In this document: one piece after another, positions 33,000-43,068 of the stretch
Numbering within the stretch: the first letter of the stretch is position 1
How the letters are laid out: every line of letters begins with the position of its first letter
From: Channallabes apus
Taxonomy: Eukaryota; Chordata; Actinopteri; Siluriformes; Clariidae
Length of the DNA: 64,000 nt
Assembly (NCBI GenBank): GCA_030522415.1
Contig: CM060115.1
Location: forward strand, 9,521,579-9,585,578
Direction: 5' to 3'
Position numbers and translations under genes: made by a program
Notes under the pieces: model-generated
The model's database searches: none
What the model was told of the DNA's origin: nothing
What the model saw: the letters and a program-made list of their open reading frames with translations, nothing else

Positions 33000-33452
33000 C
33001 TCCAGATTACAGGTTAGGATAGTCCTCCCATCATTTCTGATATAGTAAATCCCTCCTTCTGCATTATAATTGGTTATAAGAGTTCAGTCCCATCTGTGAT
33101 TGGTTAGATGCTTTATTACAGTACTTTCTTAGCCTGATACCAAGGATTTAAGGATCCAAACTATATCCCCCTCACAAATTATCATATTTATTTTGACAAG
33201 TAAGGCTGAACGATTCTATTGAATGCATAATCTTGTATTCCAACATACACATACTGTATTTCAAAGTTAACACCAAATGATCGCACAAATGATCTCATTA
33301 TGATAAGGATATTTGCTAATATTTATACTGTATATCACTGCAAAATTATTCCCCAACAAACAAACAAGCAAAAAAAATAGTTTTATTTATTTAATTTATC
33401 CCTAAATTATTGGCAAACTCTAGATAAATTCTTGCATTATTTAGAGTTTTCC

Positions 33453-33488
<36 letters not shown>

Positions 33489-33800
33489 CATCATCATCAT
33501 CATCTAGAGTATCATCTAGCTCTATTGCGTACCTTTAATAAATTTGTGATGAAATAATTGCACAGGTCCATATTGCGATTTAGATTTTTATTTGATTCAT
33601 TGTGCGGCAATCACTACAGACAAATGAGAAACAGATAAAGGTGTTTACATGACTAATATTTACCTATTAAACAGATTATTAAAAGTTCACACCCCACCTG
33701 CCATTCCGATTGGAAATTCGTTCCACTAGGGTCTGATAAGGTAAGACTATTCCAACTGAGGTGTTCACATGATGCATTTTGTTGCTACTGTGTGTTTATT
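33000..33800. repeat. Unclassified interspersed repeat U, copy 2, with (AAT)n inside
   Basis: GGTTAGGATAGTCCTCCC, CTTCTGCATTATAATTGGTTA and CATCTGTGATTGGTTAGATGC match copy 1. GTGTTTACATGACTAATATTT and GTTCACATGATGCA match its later part. An (AAT)n(CAT)n tract lies at 33456-33503. TACAGTA at 33118-33124 is absent from the relative at 37275-37290. Confidence 0.5.
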
Positions 33801-36800
33801 CCCATTATTAGATGTGATAGTGTACTAATTTAGCTATACACGTTTATATACGTTTAATGAATTTACTCCGATATCTTCATATGATGCTCAACTCACGTCG
33901 AATAACTAAAGCTGATTAATTGTATGTATAACGACAGATGGGGGGCAAGAGTCTTGTCACCCATTTGTAATACAGTAAAATATAATTATCATACAGGCCT
34001 GCTCAAAAGGGCACTTGTATACTCCGGGGGCAAAAGGACAGCAGCTCAGCTCGACGTCTATCTGTGACAGAATTTCACTTCGAATAAAGAGTCCCGAGGT
34101 TAAGTAGGGATCACATCGAGCACTGCTTAACCATAATATAGGATTAATTGAACGTATTCCGTGCCGCATGTTTTATGTACTGTCTAAATTTGTTTTGCAT
34201 AATGCATTGTTTCGAGCAGTTTGCCCTATAATAAAGTTCAGGCAGCGGAGCGGAGTATATTATAATATTTGCATTAGCTTAATATCTTCTGCTTATTCTT
34301 CTGAACATAAATGCCGACTTTAGAACGTATGGTAAAAGGTCATGTGAAATTGCACAACAGGATAATTAGCATGTTTATGAACAAAAGCAGTAACTATAGC
34401 AACCATAAAACAATAAACTGGAGCTGATTGAATTCTTCATTATATCAACACGAATGTTATTTTTAAATCGTTAGTGTAAAATTGGCCTCAGCAACATAAC
34501 TTCTTCCACTGGCATGAAGTCATAAAGTTCTGTGTAAAAGTCTTGACCCCCCCACCCATCTAAATTAATCCATGAACCAGTGAGAAGATGAAAATCAGAG
34601 AGAGGTAAAGATGATGACAGATGAACAGGCCGGTGATTAGTACTGTATACTGGTCATGCTGAATGATAAGTTGCGGGAACAGAAAAGAAGGGAAATAAGG
34701 TTGATGATGAGGTTGTTACACAAAATAAATTTTTTTTTGTATCTTTAGGCACTTTGCAGCCTATCGCAGTGAAACCTTTTTTCCCATTTCTAACAAGTGG
34801 CTCAAGACTTTTACACAGTACTGTAGGTCATCTTGAAAGGAGTGTTAAATTAATTCTAAATCTGTAATAACCCCATTAGCTTATAAAAGAACAACATAAT
34901 TTGTCCCATGAGGTGGATTTGGCTTGTTTCCTAGCCAGTCCTTTCAGATTTCTTAGAATCCTTTCAGATTCATGTTGACCTCCTGGAAAATAAGCTCCTC
35001 CTATTAGCTGGAAAAGACCTACATTCATTTGAAGGTCAACTTGCAGGAACTGAAGACAGGGCGGGGACATTTGGTGGGAGTATGGTGTGTTTTTTAACCT
35101 AGAAATCAATTAACAACTAACAATTTAAAATGGCAAACTGCTTCATTCATGGTGAATGCACTTTCTACGCGAGCGATGGCCGCATGTTTGACATTCAAAC
35201 GCTTGCAAAATTGTAAATCCTTTTTTAAGACATATATTAACCACACGGCCTGTCTGGAGATCCTTTCAACCTTTGATCAATGTTAGATAAAGACTAGTGC
35301 CAGGCCAGACTTAGCTGCGAGACGTTTGCGCGAATACCCTACGTTTTCAAACGACATCAAACCGCGACTTGTTATTTTAAGGAAATCTCTCCAGCAAGGG
35401 ATTTATCAGCAGCCGGGAATGTGATAAAACTACCTCCTTTTCTGTAACTAGATGGAAATGTTACTCTTTGATGCAACTGAATAGATTTCACGCTGCTGAT
35501 ATCAATGATATTTTTGCAATTTAGGCTCAGCTGACACACAAACTAGGCACCTTCCTGGACAACGAACATCCTAAAACTTGAAAATAAACGCAAAATATGC
35601 AGTCCTGCCCTTGCATTTGTAAAAAAAAACATTTCCCAGTTTCTCTGTCAGTTTGAGGAAGGCTAACATTACCAGCGGTTATCATTACACTCTCCAGACA
35701 CACATCAGTCAGTAAAAGCACGTTTGTACTTTCAATCAGTCCGTGTTGAAGCTGCCACTCGGGAATTTCCTTAAAGCCCTGTCAGATCTTAACCCCCATT
35801 TTTACTTGGAAAGAAACCCCAAACCTTTTTTTCACTCTGAGATCAATACACTTGTTAAACTGTTATTTCTCCCATGAAAGAAAAGATATGGGAAAAAAAC
35901 ACACATACGCTATATCTACTATCCTAGACAGATCATCAGATGGTGTTAGCGGTCACATGGGAAGAGTGTGAGTCATTTTAAAAGATTAAATAAAACGCAC
36001 TGTCATCCGCGGCTATAACTAAGGGAGTTAGCAAGAGGAACAGCGAAGAAGCTGTACTGCTCAAATACGGAAAGACTGAAACCTACTGTAGACTTGATAC
36101 ATGGAAATAAAACATATTCATACATAGAAATAACATTTTGTAAGGTTGAGTATCCTACACCTAAGTTGTACTTCTTTCATTGTCAAGCAAACACACTCCC
36201 ATTTCGGTAATGGAAGAGTGAATCACAGATGAGAAATCGAAAAAGATGAAGTTTCGTCTAAAAACAACTACATTTGCACAGAACGCTGTCAAAACTTGCA
36301 GTTTCTAATCTGCCACATAGCTGCTCATAACTTCCTTTTTACTCAATTTTTTTTTCCTCATTTTTCACTCAGGTTTACCTTCAGGTAAGTACTCAAGTAC
36401 TACCAAAGTTTCATTCAATTCTGTCTGGCCAGTTTTGTGTGATGCTGTGACAAAATCTGGATGGACATACATACATACATACATACATACAGACAAAAAC
36501 ACATCATTCTTTATAGTTAGTTTTATAAGCCAGCCTTATTCAGACAGGATTAGTTTCTTGGACAAATAACTGTTTTAATAGATTTCTCGTTATGACAGAG
36601 GGTTGAGGTTCTGCCTGTTTGTTTCGTCTGATTGTTTGAACATTTTTGTTTATTATTCGACTAATGTTAGAAGATTACAGAGCGCCATCTGCTCCTTCAT
36701 TTATTTCTAGAAAACTTACATTGCATTGTTGCGCATGTGAATATAAAGTGCCTTTATACATTTAGCTGATGTACTGATGTTAATAGGCTTTAATCACCCT

Positions 36801-37159
36801 TTGGGATCATGTACTGTACTTATGATTGATTTTATTTTCCTTCTCCCACTAATGGGCTCATCTAGAAGAAAGAATAAAAACAAAGTTGTGCACGAGCCAT
36901 ATAGACTGCAGAGCAACTTGATAGATGCGCTAGGTGAAAAATTGAGAAAACTTTTTTTTACAATTCAAAATATTGTATGTGCCTGCAAAATAATCAATGT
37001 GTGTATCCAGACTGAATCGGTAAGAAACAGTAGATCGGTCTGTATTTTTCTCGAGGGAAAGACAGAGAGAAAAACAGTGACATGGCCGATTCTGATGAAA
37101 ATAAAGTCAAGGAGGAGCAACTGCAACTGCTGGAATTATCCTGAGACAATATGTTTATC
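33801..37159. other. Unique AT-rich block with candidate conserved DNA
   Basis: No coding feature recognised. The segments 34190-34500 and 35160-35520 are repeat-free with TAATTAGCATG and ATTCTTCATTATATC type words, possible conserved non-coding DNA. (ACAT)n lies at 36465-36490. A long ORF from 36777 is discussed as rejected. Confidence 0.35.
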
Positions 37160-37288
37160 TAATCTTACCTTTTTTTCAAACTTAGAGTTGTTTCCCATAT
37201 TTTTCCATAAATCCCACCACTTATGTAATGACTGGTTGCAAGAATTCAGTCTCATCTATCTATTATTGGTTAGATGCATTACTATGAT
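37160..37288. repeat. Unclassified interspersed repeat U, copy 3, left part
   Basis: CCACTTATGTAATGACTGGTT, GCAAGAATTCAGTCTCATC and TTGGTTAGATGCATTACTATG match 33045-33125. The copy is interrupted at 37289 by a hAT-like element. Confidence 0.5.
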
Positions 37289-37831
37289 AGTGTTGGGTGT
37301 AACCCATTACAATGTACACGCATTAGAGTACATGGATTACTTTCTTGATGTAACGAGTAATCTAACGGTTAGTTATATTTTAAAACAATTTTATCCGTTA
37401 TTCAGACAATTTATGTAATCCGTGAGCCAGACAGCAGTGATTCTGTTATTGTGTGTGTGTGAAAGTCATCCTACAAGCCCCGCCCCTGATAACCCACCCC
37501 ACCTCTGTTAGCACCAAAACTCGCGGTGAATCATGATGAACCGTACTTATGGCCGCCGTGCGAAACCGCGTAGGTGAGATAGGGGTATTAGTAGGTAACA
37601 GATTATGGGCCAAACTTGGCTGAGTGATGATGGTAGAATAATTATAAAGGTCTTGACTAAAACAACCTGCATGAGGAATCACAAAGGAGTTTTCATTTTC
37701 TGCAATGGAAAAGTACTCAAACTAGTTACTTTTATCAGAAAGTAATGCTGTAATGTAACTGATTACTTTTTAATGGAATTAATTTCGTTATGTAATTAGT
37801 TACTTTAAAAAAGTAACTTCCCGCAACACTA
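37289..37831. mobile_element. hAT-like MITE with perfect 8-bp target duplication
   Basis: Starts AGTGTTGGGTGTAACCC and ends AGTAACTTCCCGCAACACTA; the ends are inverted relatives. Flanks ACTATGAT at 37281-37288 and 37832-37839 are identical. AGTTACTTT/AAGTAACT words line both arms. Non-coding, inserted in repeat U. Confidence 0.85.
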
Positions 37832-37839
37832 ACTATGAT

Positions 37840-38150
37840 GAATACTATGATACTACAGTATGATGTGAGCAAATCAGTTCCTCTTCCTCAGCCAGAGAGC
37901 CAGTGGATAAAGTTTAAGGTATGACTGATTGGAGAAAGTTGTTCCCAGGAAGTTTACTTTCCTTAAAAATTTTCTTTCTGGAAATACGTCACATCCCCAA
38001 ATGTCACCTCCTCAAGGGGAAAACATGCTGTAAAGGTATATATTTATTCCCACGAGAGAGAAACGATCAGATCAAGTGTTTACTTGGCTAAAATTGACCT
38101 ACTCATCAGATTTTCAAAAATTTACATGCACTCTCATTCTCATTGATGAT
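37840..38150. repeat. Possible right part of repeat U, copy 3
   Basis: GTGTTTACTTGGCTAAAATTGACCTACTCATCAGATT resembles, over about 35 bases with mismatches, 33638-33675. Weak elsewhere. Confidence 0.35.
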
Positions 38151-38221
38151 TATTTTAGAATGATACAGCATGCTTTCCCTCCTCCTATGACTTCTACAGT
38201 ACTTTCACTACTACATCTCCT

Positions 38222-38277
38222 CCTCCTCATTATCCTTTTCCTCCTCCTCCTCCTCCTACTACTACTACTATTACCAC

Positions 38278-38315
<38 letters not shown>
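38222..38315. repeat. (CTC)n then (AAT)n microsatellite
   Basis: CTC/CTA-rich tract to about 38275, then about 12 AAT units to 38315. Confidence 0.95.
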
Positions 38316-38435
38316 TCCCAAATTAAACATTTGTCATTCAACTTCTTAGCTTAGTATAAGGTCAGCTTATATTTATCATGTATTCATTATCCAGTAGGGG
38401 GTTTCTGCTTCTTCGTTTTTACATTGTCATCATCT

Positions 38436-38700
38436 CATCATCATTCCGTGTTATCCTGTGTATATAGGAGACTTGGGGCACGAGGCAGGGTGCCAATTCT
38501 TCGCAGGGCACACACACATGCTCATTCACACACTATGGGAAATTAAAAAATGCCAATTAGAGTGCTAATATGCACATCTTTGGATTGTCAGACGAAACCA
38601 GAGGAAACCCACCAAGCAAGGGGAGAACATGCAAACTCCATGCACACAGACCCGAGGTGGGTGCAAGACGACAGTGCTAACCACTAAAACACCTTGCCGT
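38436..38700 (-). mobile_element. Mermaid/V-SINE-like SINE, diverged
   Basis: GGCACGAGGCAGGGTGCCAAT, CGCAGGGCACACACACATG, TGGATTGTCAGACGAAACC, CCCACCAAGCAAGGGGAGAA and CAGTGCTAACCACTAAAACACC at the head. The B box region is shortened. Confidence 0.8.
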
Positions 38701-39223
38701 CTTCTTCTTTCCATTTGATCTTATTTTTCTTATATAACTGTATTATTTTTAATAAATGAATATTGCTGATCATTCTCAGGAATAAAACTACTTTGACTGT
38801 AGTGTGTTGACTAGACAATACAGTGTAAATACTCTGTCTCTCTCTCTCTCTCTCTCGTTGGCAAAAACAATGACAGTTGTTTTGATTTATTGCATTTTCA
38901 GGCAAATTAATGACCCAGCTCTGGGGATCTCGGACTTAATTAATAATAAATCCATGATTACTATTCAAACACAGTTAAAGCTGTTTGATTTAGTTATTGC
39001 AGGTTTAAGTCAGTTAAATCGAACAAGTTTAATCCAAAGCGTCAATAGGTTAAAACAAGCAGAAACGCTCAATATAAATCAAACTAGGGATTGAATGAAG
39101 TTGGGAAAGGTGCTGTCCGTGTGATAGAAAAAGTTAAGGATGTATTTTTCAACAAATATTTGGATAAAGTTCATAAAATTATCCAATGAAGCAGGTTGAT
39201 GGATTTATTAATATATTTATTTA
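38701..39223. other. Unique sequence with (CT)n
   Basis: (CT)n at 38838-38856; no recognised gene. Confidence 0.45.
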
Positions 39224-39235
39224 TTCCGAAGTTCG

Positions 39236-39616
39236 GGGCGGCACGGTGGTGTAGTGGTTAGCACTGTCGCCTTGCACCTCCAGGGTCCGGGTTCGATTCC
39301 CGGCCAGGCTCGATTCCCATCTCTGTGTGCATGGAGTTTGCATGTTCTCCCCGTGCATGGTGGGTTTCCTCCGGGTACTCCGGTTTCCGCCCACAGTCCA
39401 AAGACATGCAGGTTAGGCTAATTGGCGTTCCTAAATTGACCATAGTGTGTGAATGAGTGTGTGTGTGTGTGTGTGTGCGTGTGCTCTGCGATGGATTTGC
39501 ACGCTGTCCAGGGTGTACCCTGCCTCGTGCCCTGAGTCTCCTGGGATAGGCTCCAGGTCCCCCGCGACCCTAAATACAGGATAAAGCGGTATAGAAGATG
39601 AATGAATGAATGAATT
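39236..39616 (+). mobile_element. Mermaid/V-SINE-like SINE, intact copy with 12-bp target duplication
   Basis: Best-preserved copy. It starts with GGCGGCACGGTGGTGTAGTG (A box) and GGGTTCGATTCCCGG (B box) and continues through the conserved core TTTGCATGTTCTCCCCGTGC and TTAGGCTAATTGGCGTTCC. It ends AGATGAATGAATGAATGAA. Identical flanks ttccgaagttcg at 39224-39235 and 39617-39628. RNA polymerase III promoter boxes are intact, so it could be transcribed. Confidence 0.93.
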
Positions 39617-39628
39617 TTCCGAAGTTCG

Positions 39629-40391
39629 AGAAGCCCGGCTATAGATAGTTTAGTACCTCCAAAGAATACGTTATAAAAATATTCCCAATGCAGCCACTGG
39701 AGCAAGTGTTCAGGGATCTGTATCGGGAATGTACGCTCAGGAAGAAAATCATTGTTAGAGTGCTGGCATTTAGATGTCGTTTGACTTTTTGTTCATTTTT
39801 TGTGTGCATGAGTGAGTTGCATTGGAATGAGCTTCTGAACTCCTCCGTGCCATGGTGCAGCACTTTTGAATAATTCGCTCTTGTTTTAGTGCTCAGTGCT
39901 CAGTGACAGTGAAAACCGAGGCCATCGACAGAGAAGAGCAGAGCTCAAACCACACAGCCATATGTCAGTTTCTCCGCTCGGTTTCTGCGGCGCGAGAATA
40001 CCCGTCACTGACGCAGAGGCTTAGCAAACTGAGGCTCGGCTCAATATCTTTCACGGTGTGAATGCACATCCACATCCCACTCTCGTATTCATTCGCACCG
40101 CTCTACTTTCCGACACTGATAAATGAAACTAGTTGTAGGTATTATCTGTCTTGCATTGATCCGGAGCTGATGAAACAGTATAAAGGCTCATTTTTGTACA
40201 CCAGGGGTTTGTTGGATCCATCTGTTGGTAAGAGAGAGGGAGGAAAGAGGAAGGGGTGGAAGGTTCGCTACCCCAGGAGCCTGCGGCTGTCAGGATAATG
40301 CAGCACTACGGCAGTCGTTGCCTAGAACAAACGTGAATTACCTTGGGGAGCTGAAACCAGATAGCACCTGCTTAGGCGAGAAGCCTCGGGG

Positions 40392-40425
<34 letters not shown>

Positions 40426-41394
40426 GAGCAGAATCACAGCATGTGACCGTGACAGTGAAAGACAGAGTGGCATGTGGGAAACCGTCTGCATTTCCTTTAA
40501 ACTCAGTGCTGTCTGTCAGTTGAGACTGTCTGTATTAATAGATGAGGATGGTGAGCAGAACATGATGTCACCATAGAGTCTAGATCCAGGTGTACTGTAA
40601 TGTACATCATGCCAGCATACATATTTAACACCACAGGCTCTGAATCAGTGGTTGCTCCGGAGCTCTGGAGTACCCCGATATTTCAAATACACAAGTGGAT
40701 CGTGTTGTCGCCCCGAGAGTTCAACCCTAACCTCAGCTCAGTCTGTCTAGAGTTTCACATGTTCTCCATGAGGTTCCCCATCCTAAACAAATGGCAGTAG
40801 ATACAGTACAGTAGAGCTATTCTTAATAACTTCTAGTCTGGGTCTCCATCATGATTCATGGACTGCTTTCTCATAAAGGATTAGTTCTTCCAGCTTGTGT
40901 GCTCTAGGATAGGCTTCATGATCTGACATAGACCAGGATAAAGCAGTTAATGAAGAGGAATGAATTTAAACACCTCACATTGGTAGGTACATTATAGGGC
41001 ACCTGAGAAAACTCAGATTCAGGCTTTTCTTTGTAGATCAAGTAAGGACAAATGAGGGTGTGAACATGATGACACATTGAAAACTAGCTAACAAGTCTGT
41101 CATACGATATCACATTAGGTTAGCAGGCATTTTCAATCAAGTTTTCGGGCAACTCAGCATTTCCCTGGTGGTCTAGCTAATAAATTTATCATTCGTATGT
41201 CATACTATCCATTGTATTGCCAGAGAAACTGGACTACACTTTCAGAACGGCAGTGATGCAAAGCGGTCGAATGTTGTTCAGTCTCAAGAAGACATGTTTG
41301 AATGGAAATAAATTCAATTATTTGTCACATGAACCTTACAACACAGTGAAATTCATTTTTTGCATATCTCTGTTACGAAGCTGGGGTCAGAGCA
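39629..41394. other. Unique sequence
   Basis: (GA)n at 40395-40424. The part 39880-40080 is GC-richer with no repeats. Nothing coding recognised. Confidence 0.45.
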
Positions 41395-41560
41395 CAGGAT
41401 CACAGGTCAACCAGGATACAGCACCCTAGGATCAGATAGGGATAAGGGCATTGCTTAAGAGTTCAAGAGTGGCAACTTGGCTGTGCTGGGGATTGAACCC
41501 CCGACTATCTGATCAGTAACCCACAGCCTTAACTCTTTAAGCCATTACCGTTCTGATTTC
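41395..41560 (-). mobile_element. tRNA-derived fish SINE fragment (GATCAGTA family)
   Basis: On the minus strand: AATGGCTTAAAGAGTTAAGG, GGTTACTGATCAGATAG, B-box-like GGGGGTTCAATCCCC and CCAAGTTGCCACTCTTGAAC. The B box is well kept. Confidence 0.65.
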
Positions 41561-42410
41561 TGAAAAGCATAGCCAAAATAGTAGCCAAAGACTGGCTGCT
41601 ATGAAGGGTGTAGGATATTTTGATGACATTATGATTCCCCTGTTCCAGCATGCAAACCCCTTATTAATTCCTTTGGAATGGGATGTTCTGGTTTCCGCTC
41701 AATTTTGGTCATGTAGTGTATGTGTACAGCATTTGTTGAACGTGTTTAGCTTGCAAAGATTTAGCTTAAGAGCTTGGAACAAAGACCACGGGGGTAGAAT
41801 AGCCGACTGGCTGGCAGCGCGTTGGCACCGTTTCTCAGCATTGTGCTCAATTTGCACACCACTACACCGCTGCTTGTGTTTTGCTCCTGGACTTGGCCAC
41901 TGTCGAGCTTCTCGGCCATTGACCAGGTCATATTTCAGCAGTGCTTTTGTCTTTGCCATTGAACGCGTCTCGTGTTGCCACCAGGCCTATTTTCCCAATA
42001 CGGTCCGATGACGAAATCCTGGAGCGCCTCTGTAATTCACACCAATCAACCCACCAGCCATCGAGCCTTTATTTTCCTGTTCACAGGAAACGATGCAGCA
42101 GTTTTCTGCAAAATGCATGTTTTTTCCTGAATCATTACCAGAAGGCGAAGGATGTCATTGTTTTTTTTTCACGCCTTTTGTAAGCAAAGTCCCATTAAAA
42201 GAGCTGCAATCAATAGGTGACTATTTAAATGAACTTTTAGAACGTGGAGGAGTTGGGATCGGGTGAGAGAGCCACAGCGCTCGTCTCACGAGAGTCGTGT
42301 CACTTACAGGTTTCAGATAGATTGGGTCTGTGTAGGATTACCTCATGGCTGTACGCATTAAGCATGGTGAGATGCAACAAATACTAAACATGAAGACAAT
42401 CACTCTCTTA
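41561..42410. other. Unique sequence
   Basis: Two overlapping ORFs on opposite strands near 41601-42011 have no recognised domain. No repeat seen. Confidence 0.4.
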
Positions 42411-42636
42411 CTCATTCATTCGCTTATCATGTACAGGGTCATGCGAAGCCTGGAGCCAACCCCAGGGCACTCAGCGCATGCCAATCCATTGCAAGGCACC
42501 CAAGCACACTCACTGTACGCAGAATTTAGAAACACCAATTAGCTTATTTTGCATGTCTTTGGACTGTGGGGAGTAACCAGAGTACCCACGGGAACCCAGC
42601 TACCAGTGTGCTAAACACTACACCATCTTTCCACCT
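42411..42636 (-). mobile_element. Mermaid/V-SINE-like SINE, diverged
   Basis: CATTCGCTTATCATGTACAGG, CCAATCCATTGCAAGG, CACCAATTAGCTTATTTTGC, CTTTGGACTGTGGGG, then a deletion of the core before CTAAACACTACACCATC at the head. Confidence 0.75.
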
Positions 42637-42728
42637 GAAAGCAATCATTGTTTCAAATATTCCACATATTTAATATTTTTGTTGGTAGCAATTTGGTAAC
42701 ACCAGAGACCACAGTATAAGACATCTCA

Positions 42729-43055
42729 CTCACTCACTCACTCACTCACTCTCATCTTTATACCGCTTTATCCTGTACTCAGGGTCGCGGGGACTGGAGC
42801 CTATCCCAGGATGCTTAGGGCACGAGGCAGGGTACACCCTGGACAGGGTGCCAATCCATCGCAGACATACACACACTCCGAACCTATCTTTGGACTGTGG
42901 GTGGAAACAGGAGTACCCGGAGAAAACCCACCAAGTACGTGGAGAACATGCAAACTCCATGCACACAGAGACGGGAATCGAGCCTGGCTGGGAATCGAGC
43001 CCGGACCCTGGAGGTGCAAGGCGACAGTGCTATCCACTACATCACTGTGCCGCCT
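42729..43055 (-). mobile_element. Mermaid/V-SINE-like SINE with 13-bp target duplication
   Basis: Near-complete copy, but the segment GCCAATTAGCCTAACCTGCATG is deleted next to GAACCTATCTTTGGACTGTGG. Identical flanks ataagacatctca at 42716-42728 and 43056-43068. The head ends in GCCGCC complement. Tail is (CACT)n. Confidence 0.93.
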
Positions 43056-43068
43056 ATAAGACATCTCA

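Noticed and set aside
36777..37418. 213-codon plus-strand ORF, the longest in the window
   Set aside because: Its last third runs into the hAT-like MITE at 37289-37831 and its middle into repeat U. Composition is AT-driven, no domain is recognised, and no splice or promoter context is visible. Treated as chance.
41601..42011. 136-codon plus-strand ORF
   Set aside because: No recognisable domain, an overlapping ORF on the other strand, and no splice or promoter context.
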